In this document: positions 26,732 to 36,010 of the stretch, one piece after another | Layout: each line of letters begins with the position of its first letter | Position numbering within the stretch: the stretch's first letter is position 1 | From: Chromatiaceae bacterium | GTDB taxonomy: Bacteria; Pseudomonadota; Gammaproteobacteria; Chromatiales; Chromatiaceae | DNA length: 64,000 nucleotides | NCBI GenBank assembly: GCA_016714645.1 | Contig: JADKCI010000002.1 | Span: forward strand, 372,001-436,000 | Direction of reading: 5' to 3' | Notes under the pieces: model-generated | The model's database searches: none | Told to the model about the DNA's origin: nothing | What the model saw: the letters and a program-made list of their open reading frames with translations, nothing else | Program-made: the position numbers and the translations under genes

Positions 26732-27974
26732 TCAGAGCTGGACGAGGATGGTTCCGCGTTGGCTCGGAGTAGCCTGACCTGCATACCACAGCGAAACGGT
26801 GTAACTACGACGGCTGAATCGCAAATCCCGAATGTCGACCTCCACCCATGTCATCGGCTTACTGTCAATCCAGGTTCCGGTATTCGCATAAATCCTGCCT
26901 GGCCAACCGAATCGCTGCCAGAGAAGTGGCTTATGGGTGTGCCCAAACAGCACGATGCGCGGCGTGAAGGGGTAGCGATCCTTGATATTATTAGGCATTT
27001 TAAACAACAGGTTGGCGCTGTTTATCATGTAACCCAATTCGTTCAACAAGGCCATGTCCGGCAAGACGATGTTTTGCCGATCCGGCCAGGCGGACATGAT
27101 GGCGGCGTACAGGCGGGTGACATCCGCGACGGTGGGATCGGGAATGAAGCCGTCTTTTCCCTGCATGACAAAGAGATCCTCCGGCCCCTTACCCGCCCAG
27201 AGGGCGATGGCGTTGAAGATGGCCGCAATTAGGGAGATCCTGCCTCTCGGCTGATTGGGGTAACCTCTTGAGGTGTGGCGTTACAAATTGTTTGATGATG
27301 TCAGGCGAGGTATGGATGGTACCTTCCGCTTGAGACTGGGATGCGGCCAAACGGGTAATGAAGTAACCCAAGGGCAAGTGACTGCCGCCGTGACTCCAGA
27401 TATCCGGGGCGTTGAAGAGGGTATAGCGATGGCCATGTTCCGCCCAAAGCACGTCATCAAGCGTGTAGGCGCCCAGGCCGGGTTCGTCGGAGTAAATCAC
27501 CATGCCGGGGAATGTATCTTCGATCAGCAGCTTGGCCGCGGGTTCGAATGACAGCAGATCATGGTTGCCCGTAACGTAGGTGACCTGGATAGAGGGATTC
27601 TCACAGATTTCCTGCAGGGCGGTTACGACCGGCTGGTTGTGCTCTGCATCAAGGATCTCCGCGAATGTTGTTGGCGCATCCTCGATAGGAACCATCCAGT
27701 CATCGAGGAGATCACCGAGGATCACCAGTTCCGAGACGTCATGGCGGGCGTTCAACGCATGAAGGTAATTGGCCAGGGGGCCGATATGCTCATACATCCA
27801 GGAAGTGCTGGCATCGGCGCTGAGGTGAATATCGCTGATGAAGACGACCTTTCTGCGTCCGCCGCCCTGTACGAGTCCCGACGCCAGGAACTGAGTCTTG
27901 GCAAGTGCCGGGGCAGCCAGTCCCGCCATGGCGCCCGCTAGTAAGACATGGGTTAGAAATTCGCGACGTTTCAT
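26732..27974 (-). pseudogene. Tat-exported metallophosphoesterase, frameshifted
   Basis: The N-terminal part (27974 to about 27240) has a Tat-like signal (KRREFL then a hydrophobic stretch ending LAAPALA) and calcineurin-like metal motifs SDIHLS, GDLLDDW and GNHD. Near 27240 the coding frame changes: RISLIAAIFNAIALWAGKGP continues in another frame, through MQGKDGFIPD, to the final metal motif FGHTHKP and the C-terminus at 26732. A single indel thus separates the catalytic motifs. It is either a recent pseudogene or an assembly error. The restored protein would be about 410 aa and periplasmic. Confidence 0.75.
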
Positions 27975-28078
27975 ATCATCCCCCTGCTGGATAAGCTGTT
28001 TTGAGGTGGCTTGGGCTTAGGGTACCGCCCTCTGAAAGTTTAGGACGTTCAGTTGGGGGCTGCTGAACACCAGGACGG

Positions 28079-28381
28079 TCAGGTGCTTTGCCCGGAGCTC
28101 CGGGGCCCATCTGTCTCGGGTTCAACCGTCGCTGGGGCCCCACCTGGGGTCTCGGGAGCGGTTCGCGGGATCCGGACAGCCACCGGTGGCACGGGGGGTC
28201 CGGCCGCGGCGGTGCCCTCTGCTTCCGGGGACACCGATCCCAGGTGTCGCCGAAACGGCTGCTGGGTCGCGATGGCTCCCTGCGACTCCGGACAGAGCAC
28301 CATGACCTCGGTGCCGTCGGCCCGGTAGTAGGAGAGATTGATCTGCGCGAACTCGTCGTCGGGCTTGCGCTTATTTGTCAA
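28079..28381 (-). CDS. Doubtful small ORF beside the IS481 remnant
   Basis: A 100-aa reading frame starting at a TTG that lies inside the end of the IS481 remnant. The first 45 codons (DEFAQINLSYYRADGTEVM...) look more protein-like than the Pro/Ala-rich rest. It may be a 3' fragment of a gene cut by the element or not a gene at all. The rest of the stretch 27975-28378 shows no other gene. Confidence 0.25.
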   Translation of the reverse strand: MTNKRKPDDEFAQINLSYYRADGTEVMVLCPESQGAIATQQPFRRHLGSVSPEAEGTAAAGPPVPPVAVRIPRTAPETPGGAPATVEPETDGPRSSGQST

Positions 28382-28534
28382 GCCCCGGGAGATTATTAAT
28401 CTCTGAAACGAACAGCTCAGGCTGCTTTACCCGCCACTGTTCCAGGGCTGCCACCGGCCACACCTGACCCAGTGCCCGCTGTGGAATGTGGTGATTATAG
28501 ACGGTGACATAGCGCTGCAGGGTCTCCGCCAGTT
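28379..28534 (-). mobile_element. IS481-family remnant (transposase 3' end)
   Basis: On the minus strand this matches the last 155 bases of the IS481-type transposase at 50190-50340, with only scattered differences: the shared stretch covers the codons for QRYVNVYNYHLPQRALG and the terminal INNLPGLD. It is cut on its right side by the IS21 element at 28535. The 150-bp terminal repeat that follows the transposase in the other copy is missing here. Confidence 0.85.
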
Positions 28535-28686
28535 TGTCTGGCGTCAATTATCTTGGCCGGTTGGCCCCGCTGTTCGTTAGGGGCAGAGTCTCCTGTATTT
28601 TGGTGTGGGAGGGGGTGCCCTTGGTGGGGCCGTTGTCGCGGCTTTGCCGACACGCGCGGTAGCGACAATGGCCCAGCCGCTGGCCC

Positions 28687-29475
28687 TCACCCCGAGGGGG
28701 TGTGCGGGTGGACGTCGCCGCTTCGGTCACCCGAGACCGGCGCCGTAGTTGGCGCTGACGCCGGGATAGTTGTCGTTGTCGGCGTGATGGCGGTTGCCGT
28801 CCGGGCGGCGACCTGGCCGAGGGCCTCCTTGCGCCGGTAGCTGTCGCTGCTGACCTCGATGAGGGTGGCGTGGTGGACCAGGCGGTCGACAGCGGCGACG
28901 GTCATCATCTGGTCAGGAAAGATCCGGTCCCAGTCGGCGAACGGCTGGTTAGAGGTGATAATCAGGCTGCCGGTTTCGTAGCGGTGGGCGATGAGTTCGA
29001 ACAGGACCTGGGTCTCCTGCTCGGTTTTTTTGACGTAGCCGAAATCATCCAGGATGAGGGCGGTGGTGACGCAGTAGCGCACGCGTACGCTCTGCTCGGC
29101 CAGTCCGTGGCCGATGGCAGCCGCCAAATGGGTCTTGCCCACGCCGCTGGCGCCGAACAGCAGGACGTTGCGGGCCTGGCGCGTCCAGTCGCTGGAGCCA
29201 GCCAGGGCCTCGATGCGTGCCCGGGACAGGCCGGGGACCTGGGCGAAGTCGAAGCTGGCCAGGCTCTTGGCCGTAGGCAGGTGGGAATCCTGGGTGTAGC
29301 GGGCGATGCGCCGGCTGTCGCGCTCGGTCAACTCCTGCTCGCACAGGGCGCTTAAGTATTGGGCGCTGTTCCAGCCGTTGTGCTCGGCGGTGGCCAGCAT
29401 CCCCTGCCAATGGCGGGCGACGCTGGAGAGGCGCAACTGCTTGAGCATCAGAGGTAAGGTGGCGGTCTGGACCAT
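28687..29475 (-). CDS. istB: IstB-like ATP-binding protein with internal deletion
   Basis: AAA+ helper of IS21 transposition. Walker A GASGVGKTHLAAAIGHGL and Walker B LILDDFGYV are present, but between them the chain reads RVRYCVTTALILDD: compared with family members, about 30 residues are missing in frame, apparently by fusion of TAL with the Walker B strand. The C-terminus carries an unusual Thr/Pro-rich tail. Start is MVQTATLPLMLKQL at 29475. Probably inactive, since the partner istA is also broken. Confidence 0.8.
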   Translation of the reverse strand: MVQTATLPLMLKQLRLSSVARHWQGMLATAEHNGWNSAQYLSALCEQELTERDSRRIARYTQDSHLPTAKSLASFDFAQVPGLSRARIEALAGSSDWTRQARNVLLFGASGVGKTHLAAAIGHGLAEQSVRVRYCVTTALILDDFGYVKKTEQETQVLFELIAHRYETGSLIITSNQPFADWDRIFPDQMMTVAAVDRLVHHATLIEVSSDSYRRKEALGQVAARTATAITPTTTTIPASAPTTAPVSGDRSGDVHPHTPSG

Positions 29476-29476
29476 G

Positions 29477-31006
29477 TCAGTGCAGCCTCCCCGGCTGGCC
29501 GTGGGAGGGCAGCAGGCTGCTGTAGAGCGATAGCGGGTGCTGCGCACCCTGCAGGCCCTCACGGTCGGTGCCGCCCGTGCGTCCGGGTTCGAAGCGTTGC
29601 TCCAGCGCCGGTAGGCTGGGGATCTCCCCGGCGGCGATGCGCTCGAGCAGGTACGCACCCAGGGCCTGCTCGCAGTCGGCCCGTGCCGCCAGGGCGAGGA
29701 TACCGACGAGGCGCTTGCACGCCGCCCGTGCCTCCAGGTGGCGGTCCAGATGCTGCCAGATCGCCCGGTAGGTGGCGTTCGGCAGCAGGTCTTCGCGCAA
29801 CTGCGAGTAGCGGAACGCCTGGGGCTTGCGTGCTAGGGCGGCGATGAGGTGGCGGTAGTCGATCCGGCGTGCCCGCTCGTGATGGACGGCATAGACCCGC
29901 GGCAGAACGACCGCCTGAGTCGCGCCGACGAACGCCTCGATGCGGTCGTCGAAGAGGTGCAGGCGCAGCCGCTCGCCGATCAGACGCGCGGGGACGCTGT
30001 AGAGCACCCGCCTGACCTCGATGGTGCTGGAGGTGGTACCGCTACGACCTGCTCGCTGTAGTCGGTGGTGCGCCGCGCCGGCAGCCCCTGGAGCCTCTCG
30101 CGCTCCAGGGCCAGGGCCTCGCTGCAACGGCGGTTGAAGCGCCCGACCAAGGCGTCGAGCCACTGACGGTAGTCGTCGATGGCGGTGAAATCGGCCGATT
30201 CGCGCAGCAATAGCGCCTGGGCGATGCGCCGCTTGAGGTGCCCGTGGGGCGATTCCACCGCGCCGTTCTCGTGGCCGACACCGCGGTTGTTGCGTGTGGG
30301 CGTCATACCATAGTGTGCACACAGGCCCTCGTAGCGTTCGGTGAGGTCATCCTGGGCCTCGACCGTGAGGTTCTTGTAGGCCGCCGAGAGGCTGTCGGTA
30401 CGGTGCTCCGCCTGGGCCCCGCCAAGGCGCTACAGGGCCTCCTGCAACCCCTCGGCCAGGGCGCTGAACGACCCCCCCGCCCAGCACGACCTTGACGTGA
30501 CTCCAGCCGCTGTAGGCCAGCCGAAAATGGTAGAGACGGTGCGCCAGGGGCACCCCGCCGATCGTCACCGCGATGCCCTTGAGCTCGGTGAAGTTCGACA
30601 ACCCCTGCCGGCCCGGCTCCTGCACCTGGCGGAACATAACCTCCTTGTCCGCTCCATGCAGCGCCTTCCACGCCTTGACGCGGCGCTGGAAGGTGCGCTT
30701 CCCCCCGTTGCCGAACCGGCCTGGATGCCGGTCCAGCAACTCCTCGAACAGGGTCGTGGCGTCCAACTCCGGCTGCCTCTCCAACAGCGCGACGACCTCG
30801 CTCTCCCAGACCCCCGCGAAGGGGTCCTGGCGCGTGCGCCAGTCCCGCCCCTTGGCCTCCAGCACGCCGATCCCACCCCCATCGATCCGCCGGGCGCTGC
30901 GCTCGCTTACCCCCGCCTTGGCGCCGGCTTGCGCCTGCGTCGCCCCCTGACTCTTGCCGTTCATGTATAACCTGACCTGTTGCATGGTGATCCGCTTGCC
31001 GGACAT
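29477..31006 (-). pseudogene. istA: IS21 transposase IstA, multiply disrupted
   Basis: The N-terminal part (from 31006) has a helix-turn-helix (GATQAQAGAKAGVSERSARR). The integrase core continues in other frames (GVGHENGAVESPHGHLKRR; VRRVLYSVPARLIG; RYRQ-like C-terminal region). I see a frame change at a G7 run near 30472-30479, an in-frame TAG close to 30430 where a Trp is expected, and a further frame change near 30035. It stops one base before the istB start. Clearly dead. Confidence 0.85.
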
Positions 31007-31091
31007 TCCCGCCCCTCTTCGTTGCGAAAATGCCTGCTACCTTAGCCTCCAAGAGCGGCCAAGATAGTTGTCGTCCACCGGCCAAGTTAAT

Positions 31092-32131
31092 GGCTATGTC
31101 TGCGTTAGATGTTGGCCCCCGGTGATGGCCAGATCCAGCACCAGTGGCGGCGCGAGGGACGAGCCGAAGCGCTCCAGGAAGCGTCGCCAGCCGAGGTAGT
31201 TGGGCAGGTAATGGAATGGGTGGCAACGCCGTGGAAGCGCGCCATCCAACCCTTGAGCCGGCCGTGGTAGGCGTTGACGTTCTGGATGTGGAAGGCATGG
31301 TCGATCACGCGGATGCCGGCGCTGAGGTTGACGGCGGTGTGGGCAATGTGGGCGGCCGCGGCAAAGCTGCGGTAGATGGCGGCGCTATCGGAGCACAGCA
31401 CCGCATCGGGGTCCACGATAGGCCCGAGCACGGCCGTCACGGCCGCGGTGTTGGCCTTTGGCAGTACCGCGTCGGTGGTGCTCGCGCTGCGATCGCGCAC
31501 GATCAGCACGGGATCTGCTCGTGAGACAGGCCGCGTTTCGTTGCCGTACCGCCGCGCTTACGCGGCGGGCGCGACAGATGGCGCTCGCCCTTGTGGGATT
31601 CGAGGAAGTAGGTCTCGTCGGCCTCGACGATCCCGTGCAGGTGGGTCGGCTTGACCTCGGCCGGGAGGGCCAGGAAGCGGTGGCGCCAGCGGAACGAGGT
31701 GTTCTTGTGCACACCGCAGCGGCGCGCCGCCGCGCGCACGGTCTCCCCGTCAATGAGGGCCTGGGCATACTCGCCCCAGCGCTCGCGGTGGCGCAGCCGG
31801 GCCAGCGGCGTGCCGGTGAGGGCGTTGAACGTCTTGCCGCAAGCGGCGCAACGCAACCGCGGCAACCCATGCGCCTGCCCCCAAGGCCGGCAGACCGTGT
31901 GATGGCAATGCGGGCAGGTCCGGCTGACATCGCGTACTGCGGCCAAGGGGTCCGGTCCCGAGCGGCGCTCTTGTCGCAGCCCTTCGATGGCCTGGTGTCG
32001 CTGTGCCGGTGTGAGTTCCCCCGCCTTCGCCAGCCAAGCGCGGAACGCTGCGACGTACATGGCATCAACCTCCACGTTTCCAATAACTATCATAAGGATA
32101 GCTCATGGCAACATCTAATGCAGACATAGCC
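31092..32131 (-). mobile_element. IS1595-family element nested in IS21
   Basis: The inverted ends are 31092-31114 and 32109-32131 (22 of 23 identical, beginning GGCTATGTCTGC). They are flanked by the 8-bp direct repeat AAGTTAAT at 31084-31091 and 32132-32139, the target duplication size known for IS1595. The insertion point is inside the right terminal repeat of the IS21 element, so IS1595 is the younger arrival. Confidence 0.9.
31105..32093 (-). pseudogene. IS1595-family transposase, frameshifted
   Basis: The first part (32093 to 31503) has the IS1595 zinc ribbon (CPHCHH ... RCAACGKTF) and the start of the DDE core (EADETYFLESHKG). One base is lost near 31505 (GLSHEQIP then LIVRDRSAST in another frame), and the frame changes again near 31225, after which YLPNYLGWRRFLERFGS is readable. 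The nearly identical element ends suggest recent mobility, yet this copy cannot make a full transposase unless frameshifting or sequence error is involved. Confidence 0.8.
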
Positions 32132-32311
32132 AAGTTAATTGTCACCAAACAACCTTGAGTCCGTCCTGTAGACAGTGCCCCCGCTCCCTCTTCCCGACCT
32201 TCTCCGAGTCTGGACGGTATCCGAGGCCCGGCCGCTGGCCGTGAGCCTGCATGTACAAGGTAAGACAGTTAAGAAGATCCCCTCGTCAGCACGGTTTTGG
32301 AGGCAGCAGTC

Positions 32312-33292
32312 ATGCAGTTCATCGGCATCGACGTCAGCAAGAAGCGCCTGCACGGCGCCTGGTTGCGAGATCCCCGGCAGGGTTCGGTCCGCGCCAAGGC
32401 AACCGACAACAGTGGCGAGGGGCATGAGCAGTTGCTCGCCTGGGCACAGCGCGCCAGCGGCGCACCCGCCGGCAAGCTGTGCTTCGTACTCGAAGCCACC
32501 GGGGTCTACCACGAGGCCGTGGCGTTGTTCTTGCACCAGGCCGGCGGCCTGGTGGCGGTGACCAACCCGCTGCACGTCAAGCGCTTTGCCGAGAGCCACG
32601 GCATCAAGATCAAGAATGATGCCCACGACGGGCGGGTGCTGGCCCTTTACGGCCATGAGCGCAACCCCAAGCCCTGGCAACCGCCGCCAGCCCAGGTACG
32701 CGATCTGCACGCCCTGCTGCGGCGCCTGGACGCCTTGGAGGAGGACCGCCAGCGCGAGGCCAACCGCCTGGAAAAAACCCAGATCGAGGGAGCCCCTGGG
32801 AGCGTCCTGGACTCCCTGCAGGCCATGCTCGCGACCCTGGGGGAGCAGATCAAGCGGCTGCGCCTTCAGCTCGACGAACATATCGACCACCATCCCGAAC
32901 TTAAAAAGCAACGCGGGCACCTGGAAACCATCCCGGGCGTCGGTTCCAAGCTCTCCGCCGAGTTCCTCGCCCTGTTTGGCTCCAAGCACTTCCGCAACGC
33001 CAAACAAGCCGCCGCCTGCCTCGGCCTGGTCCCGGTGGAGCACCAGTCCGGCACCAGTATCCTCAAGCGCCCGCGCTTGGCCAAGAACGGCGACAGCCGC
33101 TGGCGCGCCCGCCTGTTCCTGCCCGCCCTCACCGCCGCCCGCTACAATCCAGACGTGTGCGCCCTTTATCAGCGCCTTATCGCCGCCGGCAAATGCAAGA
33201 TGAGCGCCACCGGTGCCACCATGCGCAAACTCGTACAGATCGCCTTCGGCGTCTTCAAACACCAACGGCCCTACCAACCGCAGAGCGTCTGA
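32312..33292 (+). CDS. IS110-family transposase
   Basis: A 326-aa DEDD recombinase. The N-terminal RuvC-like domain shows GIDVSKK, LEATGVYHEAVALFL and KNDAHDGRV; the C-terminal domain has the conserved catalytic-serine region (TIPGVGSKLSAEFLALFG and the H-x-SGTS stretch), followed by RLFLPALTAARYNP. The ATG has GGAGGCA upstream. The gene looks intact. The element's exact ends cannot be fixed by eye since IS110 members lack inverted repeats. The 160-bp non-coding DNA before it is where such elements carry their guide (bridge) RNA. Confidence 0.92.
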   Translation: MQFIGIDVSKKRLHGAWLRDPRQGSVRAKATDNSGEGHEQLLAWAQRASGAPAGKLCFVLEATGVYHEAVALFLHQAGGLVAVTNPLHVKRFAESHGIKIKNDAHDGRVLALYGHERNPKPWQPPPAQVRDLHALLRRLDALEEDRQREANRLEKTQIEGAPGSVLDSLQAMLATLGEQIKRLRLQLDEHIDHHPELKKQRGHLETIPGVGSKLSAEFLALFGSKHFRNAKQAAACLGLVPVEHQSGTSILKRPRLAKNGDSRWRARLFLPALTAARYNPDVCALYQRLIAAGKCKMSATGATMRKLVQIAFGVFKHQRPYQPQSV

Positions 33293-34278
33293 CCGGGTGC
33301 AGTCTCCCACTCACTCCGGCACCCGCACCAGCGCAGCCAACGGTCCCGGCTCTCGCTGCTCTTTTGCCTAACTGCTCAAGACACGACGGGGGAACGGCTT
33401 CTCGACATCCCGGCCTCCTGCCCACAAGGGGGTCGTTTTCTGCTGTCGGGTCTTACACCCAGCCCAGCCGCCGGTGCTTGACGAAGAAGACGGTATCTAC
33501 GGGCTCCTGCTGTCTAGCCCCCAGCGCCTCGACCTGAACCTGTTTCAATCGTACTGCCATCGGTGATCTCCTGACCGCCCTACAGTAATTGAACCGGGGG
33601 GTGCTGTCTCACCTACATTGGCACAGAGGGGATTGCGGTCAGTCCGGCCCCCCGGAGGCGGTCCTGTCAGAAGGGACGGGGAGCTCTCAATGCAAATCGG
33701 CTGGCGTCTTGGGGAAGTTCCCGAAGTTTCATCCTGCAACGCCTGCACGTCGTGATATGGAGCATGATCTGCATTGCTCGAACCTCGCATAGGCGTTCGA
33801 GTTGTCGCATCCAATACAAGGAAAGCTCCGCTTCCTTCGGGTATGGGTCGAGGTGCGACTACCTGTTATCGTCCATCGAAAGTTCTTCCTGGGGGGAGTG
33901 TACCCCGAACGCGGGAGGCGAATGCGTCACTCCGCAGCGGTGCTCACCCTGGTGTTTTCCCAAGCGCCGGGAATCTCTCAGGGCCCCCGTCCCCCCCTGC
34001 ACCGACTTTCACCGGTTCCCTCAGCGGTGACCCCTCCCACCCCATGAACAGATCGTCCGTGCAGGCAATGCACGGGGGTGGGTATGCATCCGCGCGCGTC
34101 CCCCTGGTCCGGTTCCTCCTCCCCGCCGCTCGGCCCCAAAGGCTACGCGCCCCTGAAATAAAGCCTCGACCTGGAAATAGACGTCAGTTAGGGAGCGGTG
34201 AGGCTCCCGGCGCGCCGCCCCGGGCCTTAGGCCGCCAGCCATGGCCGGTTTTCACAACCCCAACACGAGGTGATCCAC
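33293..34278. other. About 1 kb without a convincing gene
   Basis: Between the IS110 gene and 34279 I find no protein with family character. One small frame on the minus strand has a good ribosome site (33453-33560, listed separately). The region 33870-34150 is GC-rich with several short inverted repeats, for example GTGCAGGCAATGCAC near 34062. It is likely scarred accessory DNA between mobile elements and the zeta-toxin operon end. Confidence 0.5.
33453..33560 (-). CDS. Possible 35-aa peptide
   Basis: The frame runs MAVRLKQVQVEALGARQQEP and ends HRRLGWV. AGGAGAT lies five bases before the ATG, better than most sites in this window. No family is recognised. It may be the start of a gene cut by rearrangement, or a genuine small peptide. 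Confidence 0.3.
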   Translation of the reverse strand: MAVRLKQVQVEALGARQQEPVDTVFFVKHRRLGWV

Positions 34279-34599
34279 ATGGCCCTGTTCGTCTGGCAAC
34301 AACGCCAACCGACCGACCGCCGCCCCGGGCTGCAACCGGTCCGCCCGTGGCGCGCCCGCCGCGGGGCTGCCTTCATGCACCAGATCAACCCCCTTGGCCC
34401 CGATTACCATCCCCTGCCAATGGCCCCGATCGCACGGGACGAGACACCTGCTGAGGCATCAACAACGCGAGGACTACAGAACCTTCCCGGTGAACAGCCT
34501 ATTGAAACCGGTCGTCACGATCCTTCTGTCGTCCAACGGCTCCTTGCTTGCCAATACCTTTCACCTGGGGACCTGGATCGGGTGCCACCCGATCAATAG
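34279..34599 (+). CDS. Possible 106-aa protein of unknown function
   Basis: A frame beginning MALFVWQQRQPTDRRPG, with GAGGTGA five bases upstream of the ATG. The composition is Pro/Arg-rich with no recognisable fold. The last 100 bp overlap the end of the zeta-toxin gene on the other strand. The ribosome site is the only positive evidence. Confidence 0.3.
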   Translation: MALFVWQQRQPTDRRPGLQPVRPWRARRGAAFMHQINPLGPDYHPLPMAPIARDETPAEASTTRGLQNLPGEQPIETGRHDPSVVQRLLACQYLSPGDLDRVPPDQ

Positions 34600-35593
34600 T
34601 CTCTCGGTTTTCCCGCTGCGCCTTGGCGCTTTCGGCCAGCAAACGCTGGGTCTCTGGGGTATCGAGCCGGCTGGCCGTCTTGACAGACTCGTACCGTGCG
34701 TCCACGATTTTGAGTCGAGTCTGTTGCGCCTCCTTCATTGCCTGCGCTCGCAAAGCGAGCCCGCGTTGGGCATAGGGCTTTTCCAGATGCCCGTTCGACC
34801 TGGCCATCTCGTGCCACAGGTTCCAGCCGGCTTCTCGATCGCGGATCTCGTCCAATGTCGGTTCGTGGTGGTGCTCAGCCTCGATGATTCTGGCCGCTCC
34901 GTCGGTGTCGCCGGCACAAGGTGCTAGATGGTCATAGATGGGTTGGTCCGAGCCGCGACGGTAGACCTGAACACGATGGGCAAGCCCGCGCTGCTCGATG
35001 CGCCTGAGCGATTCCGGGAAGCCGGCCACGGCCTTGTCGTGGACGGTCTCCGGCACCCAGCGGCCGCTACCCGTCTTGGCATGCGGCACTTCGTAACGCA
35101 GATACACACCGAGGCGGCTGTCCTCGGGCGGGACCGCCAGCGCTCTGACCTCGACTCGATAACCGGCCCCCTGGAGCCGCGCGCACAGGTGCTCTGCGTT
35201 CTCCGGGTTCTTCAACGTCCCATCGATGATCAGGTTACGGCGGCCAGCGATAGCCGCGTCGCGCAGTTCGTCGGCCCATCGGCTTGCGTCGTGCTGGGTC
35301 TTTTCGGCGGCGGTCAGATCGTCCCGGTCGAGGAACCCGAGATTGTGCCGATGGTACCCGCGCAGATCGTCCGCATTGACAACGACGCTGCCGCCGTTGG
35401 GCCGCAGTTCCTCGCGCGCTTGCTTCTGTAAACCGCTCTTGCCAGCCCCCGGTTGGCCGGCCAGGATAACCGCAGTTGGTCTGTCCTCTCCGACCCCGGC
35501 GGTCTGCGCGAGCGAGTGCTCGACGATCTGATCACGGACTCGGGCGTGTTCTTCCGGAGGCAGGTCCCAACGACGATACAGATCGTCCCTCAT
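34499..35593 (-). CDS. Zeta-toxin-family kinase
   Basis: A 364-aa protein whose first 200 residues match zeta toxins, P-loop kinases known to phosphorylate UDP-N-acetylglucosamine and so poison peptidoglycan synthesis. Visible are Walker A GQPGAGKS at about residue 47, NADDLRGYHR, and NLIIDGTLKNP. The C-terminal third is a charged helical region not needed in minimal zeta toxins. The ATG overlaps the stop of the 85-aa gene upstream (35590), which suggests a coupled toxin-antidote pair. It is the last gene of the minus-strand island operon. Confidence 0.88.
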   Translation of the reverse strand: MRDDLYRRWDLPPEEHARVRDQIVEHSLAQTAGVGEDRPTAVILAGQPGAGKSGLQKQAREELRPNGGSVVVNADDLRGYHRHNLGFLDRDDLTAAEKTQHDASRWADELRDAAIAGRRNLIIDGTLKNPENAEHLCARLQGAGYRVEVRALAVPPEDSRLGVYLRYEVPHAKTGSGRWVPETVHDKAVAGFPESLRRIEQRGLAHRVQVYRRGSDQPIYDHLAPCAGDTDGAARIIEAEHHHEPTLDEIRDREAGWNLWHEMARSNGHLEKPYAQRGLALRAQAMKEAQQTRLKIVDARYESVKTASRLDTPETQRLLAESAKAQRENRETIDRVAPDPGPQVKGIGKQGAVGRQKDRDDRFQ

Positions 35594-35847
35594 GTTTCTT
35601 CATCCAGATGATCGAACTCATCGTCAGCGGCATTACGAAGCTCGAGGAGACGGGCTACATCGACGTAATCCTGCCGCTCCTCCGCGGTAGCAATCTGCGC
35701 CGACAGCTCGGAGATCCGCCTGATGATGCGCATACGCCGCACCTCGACATCAAGCTCGTGCTCTCGCTCGGCCGCCAAGTCCTCGTAGGTCGACCGACGC
35801 GCGGCCTCGGGGGTGAGATAGCGTTTCCAGGATTCATCCTCTGCCAT
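35590..35847 (-). CDS. Small helical protein, candidate antidote of the zeta toxin
   Basis: An 85-aa, strongly charged and mostly helical protein (EREHELDVEVRRMRIIRRIS, ATAEERQDYVDVARLLELR). Its ATGA overlap with the toxin gene and upstream position are those of an antitoxin. It has no clear similarity to the classic epsilon antitoxin, so the role is inferred from position only. GGGAGAA precedes the ATG. Confidence 0.6.
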   Translation of the reverse strand: MAEDESWKRYLTPEAARRSTYEDLAAEREHELDVEVRRMRIIRRISELSAQIATAEERQDYVDVARLLELRNAADDEFDHLDEET

Positions 35848-35883
35848 TACAGGTTCTCCCGAATAGGGGTTGCGCGTTGAAAC

Positions 35884-36003
35884 TCAGGGCTGCATCCACC
35901 AAAAGGTCGCTGCCAGGCTGGTTGTGAAATGATCGACAAGACCTTTGCCGAACCAAAGAAGAACGGCGCAGGCCAGAATAATGCCAAGCCAGCGGATGAT
36001 CAT
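35884..36003 (-). CDS. 39-aa single-TM peptide
   Basis: The frame MIIRWLGIILACAVLLWFGK continues to a second amphipathic stretch ending FWWMQP. It starts 8 bp after the stop of the coupling ATPase gene and ends 36 bp before the 85-aa gene, filling the only gap in this part of the operon. One membrane segment at residues 5-18. The ribosome site is weak. A small membrane subunit of the neighbouring complex is a possibility. Confidence 0.5.
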   Translation of the reverse strand: MIIRWLGIILACAVLLWFGKGLVDHFTTSLAATFWWMQP

Positions 36004-36010
36004 CGGGTAC

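Larger units (their letters stand above)
28535..32151 (-). mobile_element. IS21-family element, decayed, interrupted by IS1595
   Basis: Terminal inverted repeats of 22 bp are readable: TGTCTGGCGTCAATTATCTT at 28535 and, on the minus strand from 32151, TGTTTGGTGACAATTAACTT (18 of 22 positions match overall). Inside are istB and a ruined istA in the usual order. The right end is split by an IS1595 element (31092-32131). Subterminal copies of the ATCTTGGCCG motif occur at both ends, as expected for IS21. No target duplication is evident. Confidence 0.85.

Noticed and set aside
32152..32175. Target duplication for the IS21 element
   Set aside because: The bases left of 28535 and right of 32151 do not match, so none can be claimed.
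33880..34020. Resemblance to a glycine riboswitch (CGCCGGGAATCTCTCAGG near 33964)
   Set aside because: Only one short motif fits. The paired stems and second aptamer are not found and no glycine-related gene follows.
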